This document shows, one piece after another, positions 11,774 through 23,008 of a DNA stretch of 64,000 bases; within the stretch, counting starts at the first letter, position 1, and each line of letters begins with the position of its first letter. Source of the DNA: Eutypa lata (taxonomy: Eukaryota; Ascomycota; Sordariomycetes; Xylariales; Diatrypaceae); assembly GCA_022661535.1 (NCBI GenBank), contig JAKULF010000003.1, positions 6,510,001-6,574,000 of the forward strand, read 5' to 3'. Made by a program: the position numbers and the translations under genes. The notes below the pieces were generated by a model. That model was not told the DNA's origin and searched no databases. It was given only the letters and a program-made list of their open reading frames with translations.

Positions 11774-11961
11774 AAAAAAATATTGCCTGGTCCAGGAATC
11801 GAACCTGGGTCTTCTTTCGCCGTTCTGTGGAGGTGGATTTATTCTCACAGGGTGTGAAGATTCACCCGGATGTTTTGTGGTGTTCATTGGAGCAACCGCA
11901 GGGCATCGAACCCATTGTCTTCAGTTGTTCTTTTGACGTGTTACCACTACACTAACCTGGC
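11774..11961 (-). ncRNA. tRNA-like Pol III element with one A box and two B boxes
   Basis: Read on the minus strand, position 11961 starts GCCAGGTTAGTGTAGTGG. This contains an A-box match (TAGTGTAGTGG, 11954-11944) and a perfect D stem, GTGT/ACAC. Two T-arm/B-box motifs follow: GGTTCGATGCC (11912-11902) and GGTTCGATTCC (11805-11795). The second has a perfect five-pair T stem (CCAGG/CCTGG). It is followed by ACCAGGC-A, which pairs with the 5' GCCAGGT at six of seven positions. Two bases later comes a run of seven T's (11780-11774), a Pol III terminator. I could not fold a normal anticodon arm or read an anticodon. It could be a degenerate tandem tRNA pair, a tRNA with a long insertion, or a tRNA-derived SINE. 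Confidence 0.5.
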
Positions 11962-13279
11962 TTTTGAATTGTTGAAGATGTTTTATCTTATTATGACTTA
12001 TATGATTGATTGGCTTGGTACCTATATACATCTTGCATGTATGTATGGAACGTACTGGCTGCCGAGTACGTATGTATGTAGATACTTCATACGCATATGT
12101 ATTGTTTTGGTAGTGAACGAGACATACATATATACATGGAATGCTTTTATTAAAGTACCTACCTACTTACTTCCAGGAACGCAGGCTCAGAGGAAACCCA
12201 GGGCTCTGTCTGGCAACCTTGAAACGGTAAATAAAAGAGCTGACGATTCTATCTTAGAGTGATGCTATTTAGAGTATTACACCTTGCTTTCTTAATGCCA
12301 AGTTGCAAGCCGAAGCCACCCTCTGGACTCCTATCTTAATCAGTTCTTCATATCACTACTAATCTCGATCAAAATTCCCCTTTCCCTAGAGGTCCTGCGA
12401 ACCGTCAATCAGGCGCCTAAAGGGATGAAAGGAACCTAGTACATCGGAGTAAGATCATTTTCGTCACGTAATTCCACATCTCTAGGACATCCCCGCCCTT
12501 TCCGGTTCAGGTACAGTCCGCCCTGCTGCAGCCGCCGCTGCTTGATTATCTGCCGCCGCGACCACTTGGGCCCTCGACCTCAAAGCGAAAGCTCCCCTCA
12601 TTGGCATTGTCCTCTGACTACTGCCTCCGAAGGTAGCGAGCGGGCTGCGTGATGAAGTCCCTCGCTGACGAACGCATGGATCATGCTGACGACAATACCA
12701 CAAACACTAGTCACGTAAGAACCACGTATATGGACGACAAGCACCAGATAGGATGAATTAGTCTCAGTTAGTCTTGATGTTAAACGGGTATCAAAATTCA
12801 TCAATTGCCAACTGCCCCTCTTCCCCCTCACTCTCTCTCTGTGTATGTGCAAGTAGGTATCTATATCAGATACCAAAGATGCAAATACCATACTGCATAC
12901 CATATACCTGATGAGCCAACCGACCAACGAACGAACAAAAAACAAATACTCCTGATTTGATGCCTGGGACAGATGGGACTCTGCCTTGCTCTTGGTCCAA
13001 AAGCACAAAAAAGAAGAAAAAGCCATGGTATATAAACACGAAAACAAATGAGTATCCCTGAACCCCTTTTTAACAGCCCTGATCCCCTTTCCTTTATACA
13101 ATCCCTCCCTAACAGGCGGGTACAACTCCGCCCTCCTATCCTTCAGTTCGAGGCCTTTCTCTGTCTCTCTCCTTTTATGACAACGCATCCATCCAACGCG
13201 ATCATCATTCATGATCCATCAAGCCAGTATGGTGTATATACCTTCCTCATTCCTCAATTCCTCACCCCCACCCCCACCC
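11962..13279. other. Spacer before the Rad26/ATRIP gene
   Basis: About 1.3 kb. An open minus-strand frame at 12598-13212 has no recognisable domain and lies downstream of Rad26; I read it as chance. No RNA gene seen. Confidence 0.45.
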
Positions 13280-16026
13280 TCAAGAAAGCCCCCCGAAAAA
13301 CACACCCAGCTCAGCGCCCTCCTCCTCCGTGACAGCGAGCTCGAGCAGCTCATGGGCCAGCTCGGCCGTCTCCTCGCTGACGGCCCCGTCGTCCGTCTCG
13401 GCGAAGTTGAGCCGCGCCAGGCTGAGCAGGTACTTCTGGGATCCGCCGGTCATGATATTATTGTTGTTGTTGCGACCACCGCCGCCGCCTACCCCCGCCA
13501 GCTTCGCGGAGACGTCGACTAGGTCTCGCGTCGCGGGGCTGCGGATCATCGTGTGGAGCAGGAGCATGGCGTGGGATATTAGTGCGGATAGGCCTCCGTT
13601 TAGCCGCGATGAGGAGGAGGATGGCGATGTGAATGTCGTCGTGGAGGTTAAGGCGGATGAGGAGGTGGAGGTGAATGCGGATTTCTTGGAGGAGGTTGTA
13701 GATGTAGATGTAGCCGTAGTTGTAGGCAGAGGAGAAGGGATGTACTGCATATCCCCATCGTACAACTCGTCAATCGACGCGTAGATCAGACTGACAAGCC
13801 GGGGCACGATGCAATCGCTGGTCGCCATCCGCGTCAAGCCGAACTCGGACCTAGCGAACGCGGCCAGCGTCTTCAGGATCTCGTTCCGAACGCCGCACAA
13901 CGCCGCCTTGTCGATATCCCAGCGCGGCAGTTCGACCAGCTGGAGCGAGACGCGCTCGATGACGTGGGCCGCTGTGAACTCGGCCGTCTGACCCGGCGGG
14001 GTCGGACCGATGCTCTGGGGAAACACCGAGGTGCAGAGGAGGCGCAGGATGACGAGGAAATCTTCGACGGGGTGTTTGGGGCTCAGCATCATGAGTATGA
14101 ACTGTACATGGATCTCACTCCAGAAATCGGATATCGGAGGGGTTACGCCCCCGGCGACAGGTGGCGAGGCAGCACAGCCGAGCGCTGTCAGGTAGAGCAG
14201 CGACAGGATTCGGGTCGTTGGTATGTTGCGATTGAACTTTATCCAACTTTCGTCGGTAGGATCTCCGGGATTCGTATTATTGAACCTTGGTATGCCAACA
14301 TCGTAGCACGACTCCATCGCAATGGGTATCAGAGAGGGCGCAATATATGGTGCCACGGCCGCAGTGTGAAGCTGCAGGGTGATGGTGACGAGTGAGACAA
14401 GTTCGGTGATGGGTTCTAGACATGATTCCTTGCGACAAGCCTCCCAGAGCTGGATCACCTGTTCGCAGAATTCTATGGGCAGACGCATGGGGTCATTTGG
14501 GTTACCTATCGCTGCCAGTTTCTGAAATAAGATTGAAGCGAGACTTTCTGTTGGTCTAGACGGGAGCGCAAAGCCGGCCAGGTAATCAAAGACCAGAGAA
14601 CGCCCATGGGCTGCACTGTGGTTGAGAACGATTTTCAAGTACTGTTGACAAGCTAGTTAGCAATGCTGGAGAGTCCCTAATGGGTGATGCAAAGTAGACT
14701 TACATCAAATGTTGGACCATGGGGGACTAGGGTGACTGGTGGCTCAACGATATTATCATCAGGCCCAGAACGGTCAACCACGATGGCTTCCTCGGAGTGT
14801 GTTTCAAGTGTATTAATCGGACTGTCAATAGCCTGGCGCTTCCTCTTTCCCTTCGTGGGAGTCCTTGCCATCCTCGCAGACGGTTCTACCATAGCGTTGG
14901 CGACAGCACCGACAGTCCTCCCTCTCTGACCTTTGCTTGGACTTCCAGCCATCTCGACATCTTCAAACCCGTCCGCGATGCCCCACGACTTGGCAGCTGC
15001 ATTCTTCTTGGGAGTAGCCGGCGCATCCTTTCGCTTCACCCTATCTAGCTCTTCCCTGAGATCGCGCCTTGTGAATTCGAGCTCGGTAGAAGCGGTTCGC
15101 TCGGCGACCTTCGCAGCTTCGATTGCCCTCTCATGCTTGGCTATCTGTTCTACAGTCTGCTTCTTCAACGCCTGGAGCTCACGCTCGTGATCCTGTCGCG
15201 ACTTGTCTAGTCTACTCCGAACAATCTGTATCTCGCCATCTTTCGTATTGAGCCTTGCTTGGAGATCCAGTATCTGTGCCTGTAGAGCAGCGAGTTCATG
15301 ACTAGTGGGGCCAGTAGGTCGAGGGGGTTGTTGTGAAGCCTGGTATCTAGAGGGAACTGGGGGACCTGGCCGTGGTAGAGACGGCGGAGGGTGGGGACGA
15401 ATTTGACTAAATTGTGGTGGCGCAATTGTAGGAGGAGCGGGTCGTTGCTGTAGTTGGTGGTGCGGTAGCTGCTGTTGCTGGGATGAACGAACACCTGTGC
15501 CTGAAGTTTGCCGTCCAAGCTGATGCGGCTGGTTTTGTCGCTGTTGCGATAACTGTGGTCGAGAAACTGAAGTAACTGGTTGAGGACGGAATTGACTAGA
15601 AGAACTCGTCATAGGTCGCGGAGGTGGTGGTTGACCCCATGATTTCTGCTGTTGAGGAACTATTCTTCCTGTAGTCGTACTCGTGGTCGCGGTGGTGGTC
15701 GCTGTCACATTCGTAGCTCCAGCAGCAGATGTAGAGTTGTTGGTAGTAATAGGAGGTCGAGTAAGTTGAGCGGTCTTCGTTGGTGGTAAAATGGGATTCC
15801 CGTGAAGCTCATCCTGGACCACAGCATCATCGAGGTCGTCATCCTCGAAATCATAGTCATAATCATAATCATGATCAAACGCCGCCTGTGTCTGCGTCTG
15901 TGTTTGTGTCTGTGATGGTCCCTCGTACTTCTTCTGAGCCTGTGTGAACTGAATGGCATTATTCTCTAGCTCCTGCAAAGCATTGGCATTGAGAGCATCC
16001 AGGTCATCGTCGGAAAAGTCGTCCAT
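13280..16026 (-). CDS. Rad26/ATRIP-type DNA damage checkpoint protein (UvsD/Lcd1-like)
   Basis: Regulatory partner of the ATR/Mec1 kinase that brings it to RPA-coated single-stranded DNA. Exon 1 is 16026-14704 (441 codons) and exon 2 is 14641-13280; the intron runs GTAAGT to CAACAG with frame kept, giving about 894 residues. The N-terminus MDDFSDDDLDALNANALQEL is the acidic helix that in ATRIP binds the RPA70 N-domain. An upstream in-frame Met at 16062 would put 12 residues before it, so I start at 16026. An Asp/Tyr acidic patch and a Gln/Pro/Ser-rich region follow. A strong coiled coil lies at about 248-345 (LAALQAQILDLQARLNTK onward), the oligomerisation segment of the family. Exon 2 is helical and HEAT-like, interrupted by a Ser/Thr tract. 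Family call good, from N-terminus, coiled coil and layout. Confidence 0.82.
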
Positions 16027-16513
16027 TGCGATTGCGATTGCGACTCCATGAGCCCTCGTCAACTAGCTTCATGCCTACTGCGCAAACGCATCGGCGTAGG
16101 TAGTATCCCTCCCACTATCTCAAGCCAATTGTGAGACAGTGTCGTATTTTATGTCAATCGTAACATCTTTGTGTGGTTTTGTTTGTTCTTTGTTTAGGCT
16201 AAGGCGACCAGAGAGAAAAAAAACCTTATCGTCATAGGCAATGTGTTGACCCTCGGAAACTGCAGCAACGAGCAAACATTAATTAAACATTATCGTTATC
16301 GCGTTCAGACCCGACGCGTAAAGTGCCTAACGCGCCTAGGAAATGCCCCAAGGGAGCGCCTGAACACCTAAAAGCCACCTAGAGCAACCACCTAAAGCAT
16401 CTCAGAACCCCTCCTGTATGTAGTACGTATTACGCAGCGGTATGCGCCACAATACAATGCGCACAGCCACCATGATGTCTCGGGGAGAGGGGGCGGGGCA
16501 AGGGAGAGCAAAA
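16027..16513. other. Spacer between the membrane/proline-rich gene and Rad26
   Basis: About 490 bases holding the Rad26 promoter region and the 3' end of the next minus-strand gene. Nothing else is visible. Confidence 0.45.
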
Positions 16514-19477
16514 TTATAACCTGTTGGGCTTGGGCTTCCTCATCGGCCGCATCGGATTCGAATTGATCTTGTGCTGCGCCTTCCGACGCGCCATTATAGC
16601 CTCGAAGGCCTTCTTCTTCTCTTCCTCCGTCTCCGGTATCTTCCTCACCGGCCTTGGCTTTGGTGCCGCTGATGGTGATGGCGACGGTGACAGCGATGGA
16701 GACGGCGACGGGGAGGATCCTGGTGCCGGTGCTGGCGCCGACCCTGGCGTTGATACCGGCGGCAACGTCAGCAGCGAAGGTGAAGGCGAAGGTGGCAACG
16801 TTAGTGAAGGTGAAGGTGACGGTGATGACGACGACGAAGAAGGGGTTTTCCTGGTGGGATGCACGAGGAGGAGAGGGGCCCTCTTCTTCGGCGGCGAGAG
16901 GATGAAGGCGCGACTTATGCTTGAGATCGCATTAGCGCGGTGAATTCGCACCCTCGGGTCCAGATCCATCTCGGTCGCCAGCCGCTGCTGTGGGGGTGGT
17001 AGTGGCGGCGCTGGTAAGGCCAGCTGCGGCGCCGACGTGGCCTCCGCCTCCATTGGCACTTCCTCCTCCTCCTCCGCATCCGTCTCTATCGATGGTGGCA
17101 GGAGCCCTTGCTCCTCCACATCCACTTGCATCAGCTGCTGTGGTGGGGTCGATGGCGGCGGAGGCGGAGGCAGAGTCAAGGAAGGCGCCGGAGGGAGGGT
17201 CAACGAAGGAACGGCCGGAACTGCCTGTTGCTGCGGCGGGGTCGTCGGAGGAGGCGACGGAGGCAGCGAAGGGACAGGTGAAGAAGAGATAGGCGGTGGT
17301 GATGGCGACCGCGATGGGACAGGTGACGAAGAGATAGGCGGTGGTGATGGCGACCGTGATGGGGGAATAGCTTCCGTCTCCTGCTCCTGCTGCGGTGGGG
17401 TCATCGGAGGGGGCGATGGAGGCGGCGAGAAGAGAGGCGAAGAAGAGATGGGCGATGGTGATGACAACCGCGATGGGAAAGCAAATTCCGCCTCTTGCTC
17501 CTGCGGGGGCGGGGTCATCGGAGGAGGCGACGGAGGCAGCGAAGGGACAGGTGACGAAGAGATAGGCGGTGGTGATGGCGACCGCGATGGGGGAGCAGCT
17601 TCCGTCTCCTGTTCCTGCTGCTGTTCCTGTTCCTGCTGCTGTTCCTGTTCCGGCTCCGGCTGCGGCTCCGGTTGCGGCTGATGCTGCTGTTGCTGCCCCG
17701 CCATCCTGGCCCTGAGCGAGCGGGGCATCAGGATCTTCCTCTCTGCGATTGGGATACGCGGTGGAAGAGATGTATCGGAATCATCTGACTCCTCGGCAGG
17801 CGCGGCAGGCGGGGCAGGCGGAGCCGGAGGGAACACGGGCAGTGCGTGCTGAGGCATTTCGTTGACCTCAAACTCGGAATCTTCCTCGGACTCCTCTTCT
17901 GACTCTTCTTCTAGCCCCTCTTCCAACTCTTCCCCCGACTCCTCTTCCGACTCCTCCGACTCCAAAGCCGCCTCCAAGTCGGCAACGGTGGTGGCAATAC
18001 TGTCCAGGAAACGTAAGCTCTCGGACGCGGTGACGACTGGAGTGGATGGAGCCGGAGTGGGGGTTTCCGGCGCCGATGGCGACGAGGGAGGGGAAGAAAG
18101 GACCGGGGTGGGCGGAGAGGAAACAACGACGGTTGGTGGCGCTGGCTCCGGGGTGGTGGGGGCTGGTGGGGCGGGCTCCGGAATGGTAGCAGCGACGGCC
18201 GGGGCCGGGGCAGAGAACGAAAACGTAACTGGCGCCAGGGCGGGAACGGCAGGAGCAACGTCGACGGCAGGGACGACAGTGGAAGGAGTGGAGTCCTGTT
18301 GCTGCTCTTGCTCCTGTTGCTGCTCTTGCTCCTGTTGCTGTTGCTGCGATGGCTGCGGGGTGCTCGGGGTGGGGACCGGGCGTGGGGACGGAGTCGGCGG
18401 GGACGAAAGAGGGGCAGGAGTCGGGAGCGACAGGGGCGCGACTTCCTCCGGCCGCTGCTGCTGCTGTCGTTCCTTCCTCTTCAACGCCTCCTCCGCTCTC
18501 TTCTGCCACGCGGAGACTGGGGCCGGAACCGGGATTTCCTCTTTGGCAGGCCCATTCTTGAGACCTTCAGAGTTAGGCAACGCATAACCTCTTTGTTGCA
18601 TAATCCTTCGGATCTTGGGCATGGCCGCGAGCCTCTGCTGGTACTGGTATTGTTCCTGGTATTGGTGCTGGTTCTGCTGCTGTGGAACCGGCTTTGGTTT
18701 CGGCTCCGTCTGTGTCGCTACATCGTGGGCGACAATCGCCAGCTGAGGCGCCACCTCGACTGTGGTGGCCACACTGCTGAACCCGAGAGCCAACCCGGAC
18801 TGCGGCTTGCATACGGTCGGATCTAGGTAGATTGCTGTCGCCAACAGCCTGCGGGCGATGGATTGGCGGATGGCGGTGGTGATGGAGGAGGCGGCAGCAG
18901 AGAGAAAGCTTCCTATGTCTGCGAGGACGTAGTAGGCAACCCAGAGGCAGTAGAGAAGGGGGAACACCACTCTCCTATACATTCGGCCAAGTAGACCGAT
19001 AACACCTACGGATCTGAAGAACTTGACGACCATTGGCCGGAAGGCGACGACGACAAGAACGAAGGCGTAAAGCGCGAGCTTTACGCTGTCCTCTCGGCTC
19101 AGTTGGAGCCACAAGAGAGAGGTTGCCATAATGGCCGAACCGAGCGGGGCATGAAGGAGGTGGTGGTAGAAGGTGAAGAGGAGGAGGAGCCACATGTCAT
19201 AATAGAGAAGACCGTGGTCTTCGTGGGCGTAGATTAGGCCCGAAACGACCCAATTGGAAAAACCGAGACACATGGTCACGACCAGATTGCTTTGATCGCT
19301 AGGCGAGACGACGATTGCCATGACGAGGCCGAGCAGGCCCATGCACGGGTGCTCGAAATTGCTGAAATATCGGCCCAGGAGGTCGTAGACCAGGAAGAGG
19401 GCGAGGAGATCTACAATACGAAACATTTTGGAGAACCAAATGTTTCGTAAGGAACGGGAAGATGATGTGTAATTCAA
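16514..19477 (-). CDS. Multi-pass membrane protein with a long proline/glutamine/serine-rich tail, unknown function
   Basis: A continuous frame of 987 residues. A second Met 17 codons in (19426) directly precedes the first hydrophobic span and may be the real start. Residues about 18-190 hold roughly six or seven membrane-type segments, for example FRIVDLLALFLVYDLL, MWLLLLFTFYHHLLH and ALYAFVLVVVAFRPMVV. The remaining 780 residues are disordered: Gln runs, an acidic Glu/Ser stretch near 500-535, and Pro/Ser repeats with SPSPPPISSSPVPS units. The basic tail ends RKPKPNRL. Antisense frames here are also long because of the biased composition. I recognise no family. The single-exon reading is unproven; small introns could hide in low-complexity DNA. 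Confidence 0.6.
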   Translation of the reverse strand: MNYTSSSRSLRNIWFSKMFRIVDLLALFLVYDLLGRYFSNFEHPCMGLLGLVMAIVVSPSDQSNLVVTMCLGFSNWVVSGLIYAHEDHGLLYYDMWLLLLFTFYHHLLHAPLGSAIMATSLLWLQLSREDSVKLALYAFVLVVVAFRPMVVKFFRSVGVIGLLGRMYRRVVFPLLYCLWVAYYVLADIGSFLSAAASSITTAIRQSIARRLLATAIYLDPTVCKPQSGLALGFSSVATTVEVAPQLAIVAHDVATQTEPKPKPVPQQQNQHQYQEQYQYQQRLAAMPKIRRIMQQRGYALPNSEGLKNGPAKEEIPVPAPVSAWQKRAEEALKRKERQQQQRPEEVAPLSLPTPAPLSSPPTPSPRPVPTPSTPQPSQQQQQEQEQQQEQEQQQDSTPSTVVPAVDVAPAVPALAPVTFSFSAPAPAVAATIPEPAPPAPTTPEPAPPTVVVSSPPTPVLSSPPSSPSAPETPTPAPSTPVVTASESLRFLDSIATTVADLEAALESEESEEESGEELEEGLEEESEEESEEDSEFEVNEMPQHALPVFPPAPPAPPAAPAEESDDSDTSLPPRIPIAERKILMPRSLRARMAGQQQQHQPQPEPQPEPEQEQQQEQEQQQEQETEAAPPSRSPSPPPISSSPVPSLPPSPPPMTPPPQEQEAEFAFPSRLSSPSPISSSPLFSPPPSPPPMTPPQQEQETEAIPPSRSPSPPPISSSPVPSRSPSPPPISSSPVPSLPPSPPPTTPPQQQAVPAVPSLTLPPAPSLTLPPPPPPSTPPQQLMQVDVEEQGLLPPSIETDAEEEEEVPMEAEATSAPQLALPAPPLPPPQQRLATEMDLDPRVRIHRANAISSISRAFILSPPKKRAPLLLVHPTRKTPSSSSSSPSPSPSLTLPPSPSPSLLTLPPVSTPGSAPAPAPGSSPSPSPSLSPSPSPSAAPKPRPVRKIPETEEEKKKAFEAIMARRKAQHKINSNPMRPMRKPKPNRL
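17222..17620 (-). repeat. Coding minisatellite within the proline-rich protein
   Basis: Imperfect tandem units of about 45-140 bases encode variants of SRSPSPPPISSSPVPS and PPSPPPMTPPQQEQE. At least four copies are visible, two nearly identical (17283-17365). All stay in frame, consistent with expansion by slippage or unequal exchange. Confidence 0.8.
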
Positions 19478-21322
19478 TTGTTTCGTAAAACAAGAAGGCG
19501 GACAAGTCTCGCGATGCGTGTTTGGTGATAGGATTGTTCAGAAAACAGAGGTCGAGAAAGTGTGTGGTTGATGATGAAAAAGTCCTGTGGTGTAATCTAA
19601 ATATTTGGACGAAGAAGTGCTTGTAAGTACATAGGTAGGTAGGTAGGTAGGTAGGTAGGTAGGTATGCTGATACAATAGGTAGGTAAGTACGTAGGTACA
19701 ATAGGTAGTAAACCTACTGTGCAGGCAACCATGGAAAAGGTACACAGGATTTTGGGATGAAGAAGCAGTACTGAATTACTCCGTCGCAGTCAAATTTGGT
19801 GGTTGTTATTCGGTTTGCCTTTGTCACGGTGTAATCACATTCCAACATGCAATTTACTTACTTAGGTAAGCGGGGTATGACCAACTGTCGGTTTGCAACC
19901 TTTTTGTTCCCAGGTAACCTATGCAGGTTCCCAGATAGCATCGATAAACCCAGCCTGATTTCAGAAGGGTGTGTTCTCTGTTCAAGGCTCTGTTCTCACC
20001 CTGATAATATCCTGTATGTAGGGTACGATGCTATTCTAAAGTCATCTGACCTTGTTTAGTGGCATTGCTATTGCATATGATTTATTTGAGAAAGCTGTGA
20101 GATAAACTACATACACAGCTCTTGTATCTTTTGATAGAGAAACTGCATACTATTGATTACTCAAACATTTGGGAATGACTTCAGATAGCTGGGAAATGAA
20201 AACAGTATTCTCTTGCAATAAGGGTTGGCACGCTACAAGAATGAGCCCTAGCCCTTTATATTCAGCTGCAACAGTTAATACGCGGCATACTTCCGTAGAA
20301 ACACATTGACGTAGAATCCTATTGTTTTATTCTATTTTATATTTGCATTGGCAGTTCTCTGGGATGAAGTTGCACCATCATTATCATCACCATCATTAGG
20401 CAGAAGCGCATGTAAACCTATTAGCTTGACGAAGAATTTCCCACGCGTTCGCTACCATAACAACCACAAGTCCTAACTACATACAAGCTACTTACTTCCC
20501 TGAAACCTACAATTGTTTCAATTATTGTTCACGTGCATTTCAGGTGATAAATAACAGTTCACCTTGACATAGGAGGTGTAGAGCATCGGGTATAACAGAA
20601 CGGGAGGTTGATAAGGTCTGGAATGCTAATGAAGACTATTCCAGTTCCATAGGAGGCATTTAAGCATTTTCAATAAAATATTACCCCAATAAATTCAGGA
20701 TGTTCATGAGAATATATCAAACTGTCTGAATAGGAGATCTCTACACAATTGCTCAGGACGTTGTTGTGCTGCACCCCATTGGTTGATTCTTGTCCCCACC
20801 TTCCCAAAACATCATATATTCCCTCCCTCGGCATCACTTCCATCGTAATCACTGCTTCATCCAATGATTAGCGCCCATATTCACGACCCCAAGACCTTTA
20901 TACATGATCAATTCACTGTACCTAACCATGCTCGGATACCATATATACTATTATTCCGTAGAGTCCGAACGATGGGTCTAAAGTCGGACGAGTCTTAGCG
21001 CTGTTGCTCCGTCTTGGCCCTCCCAAATCCGAAAGTGGAGACATCGGGCCTGCGTGACAATTCGGAATAAGACAATGGCGATGGATTTAACGCCGCCGAT
21101 CCACCATTGTGTCTCCGGACTTTAGCTCCATAATCTGTGAATCAGCTCTCACTGTACAGAGTGCCCTGCATTATGATTCTCTCCGTGCTGTACCATGGCA
21201 AAGCATAAATAGAGCCTTTATAGTAATCATGAATAGAAACACAATGGTTGCAGAATTGACCATCTCAACCCGAGCAGTTACCTAGAACATCAATTTATCA
21301 ATAATAACGTTAGCATCTCAAA
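19478..21322. other. Spacer upstream of the membrane/proline-rich gene and the GFA gene
   Basis: About 1.8 kb between divergently transcribed genes. No supported coding frame. It contains a TAGG tract and AT-rich sequence, and presumably both promoters. Confidence 0.5.
19632..19664. repeat. AGGT/TAGG tetranucleotide microsatellite
   Basis: About eight tandem units, followed by degenerate TAGGTA motifs to about 19710. Same unit as the tract after the thiamine pyrophosphokinase gene. Confidence 0.95.
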
Positions 21323-22640
21323 ATGACAACCCCTATCATGACAAGCCCCGAGACCAAAACAATCACAGCGCAATGCCACTGCAAATCAACGAGATACACG
21401 CTGACTCTCCCTACGTCAATCCTCCCCATCAGTACGCACATGTGTCACTGCGCCCGCTGCCGCTACACCCACGGAACTCTATGCATCTTCCACGCTCCAA
21501 TACCCACTGGTATCCATCCAAAATTCATATGTGCTAATGCTGGTGACACTACTACCGCCACGACAACGACGCGCTACTTCCATGACAACTTCCTTGGTGA
21601 CCGCCGCTTCTGTACCACAGTAAGTTAATTCCTGGGGTTAATATTGATATCTCCCCCTTTTAGGCACCTTCGATTGTTAAAGATTATCTGAAAGGGGCAT
21701 ATTCAGGAATGAACAGCCCCCGAGCAACTCCCACGCCTCACTAAAAAAACTCTACAAAAGAGAATCGACTCGCTAACTCCATATATTGTCGCAGTGCGGG
21801 TGCCACATCGGCGACTACGTCCAATCGCTAGATATGTGGTACATCGCGACAGCGCCATTCCCCAAAGATGAGAGTGATGTCTTCCTCATAGACGAGCACA
21901 TCTTCACGCGGTCCGCCCCAGCGGGCCTGCACGACTGGCTGCCGCGCATCGGGGACCGCCAGCTCCGGATCACGAACCCGGACGACGGCAGCGCGGAGCC
22001 GCAGATCCCCGAGGCTGAGTTCGGCGATGACGGAGAGCAGAGGCTGCGCTGCGAGTGTCATTGCGGGGGCGTCTCGTTTACGATTCGACGGCCGAGGGAG
22101 GAGGAAATACGGCGTCATGGTGATGGTGATGGTGATGGTGATGAGGTTGCCAGGGAGTGCGTTTCGCCTGCTGACCCGAAGCGCTGGAAGGCCGTTGTCG
22201 ATGCCTGCAATGATTGCCGTCTCGTTAATGGCGTGCACGTCAGCGCATGGGCGTATGTGCCGCTGGAAATATGCGAACCGACGATCGGGCCTGATCTCCA
22301 GATCGGCACGTCGAGGACATATGCCTCCTCGCCGGGCACGCTGCGCTCATTCTGTGGGGTCTGCGGCGCTACGATATTCTACTACCAGTCGGGGAAGGAG
22401 AAGCAACATGCCGCAAGCGGTTGTAACGGGCGCGGCGTGGTTCGCATCTCGGTGGGGATTTTCCGGGCTCCGGAGGGCGTGCGCGCGGATAGCTGGCTGG
22501 TTTGGCAGACGAGTGAGATTGGTGGGCTGCGGGATGGGCGTAGCTATGACAAGGAGTACTTCGAGAGTCTTTATGATGGCTTACAAAGTTGGGGGCTGCA
22601 GCAGTATGGTGGAGAGATCGACTGGAGCATCTCGGACTAA
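21323..22640 (+). CDS. Protein with two GFA-type (glutathione-dependent formaldehyde-activating-like) domains
   Basis: Zinc-binding protein of the GFA/CENP-V family; the substrate of the fungal two-domain forms is unknown. Exon 1 is 21323-21619 and exon 2 is 21795-22640 (intron GTAAGT...TCGCAG, frame kept), giving 380 residues. Domain 1 has the cysteine set CHC (residues 17-19), CHCARC, and FCTTCGCHIGDY, formed exactly across the splice junction. That is good evidence for the intron. Domain 2 has CECHCGG, CNDC and FCGVCGATIFY. A short Gly-Asp repeat (HGDGDGDGDE) from a GGTGAT microsatellite interrupts domain 2 at 22119-22143. The C-terminus, WLVWQTSEIGG onward, matches the usual fungal ending. 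No signal peptide or membrane span. Confidence 0.88.
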
Positions 22641-23008
22641 ATCCACCTGATAAAAATTGGCCAGTTAGCTGTCCACGTGAAACAGTCAGCACTAGTAACT
22701 GGTTACTGCTCGAATTTGAATTTGATATTACGATTTATTGTTTCTCTAGCGTAGTAACTTCAGGGCTCTTCATATTGTCTTATTCCCGAGATGATTTTTG
22801 TTTTGGTGGAAGTCTACAGGCTACTCTTTAGCCTTACTTCCTTATATCTTCCAACCATATCAACCAAATCTGCAAAATGAACAACAAAGACTCATCTGGT
22901 TTTATATTTCATGTTCTCGTCCACTACGTGACCTCTCGTAAAAGATGGCAAAATCGGTTTCCGCCAACTTACTCTGTCAACTCATATGAAACTTAGCAAA
23001 AATGCCTG
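22641..23008. other. Spacer before the DUF7924-like relic
   Basis: About 370 bases, AT-rich, no coding signal. It may include the former promoter of the decayed gene that follows. Confidence 0.4.

Noticed and set aside
12598..13212. 204-codon minus-strand frame downstream of Rad26
   Set aside because: No recognisable domain, mixed composition, and position in a 3' region; treated as chance.
17037..18826. Several long plus-strand frames rich in Gly, Ser or Cys
   Set aside because: Antisense shadows of the Pro/Gln/Ser repeats in the minus-strand gene.
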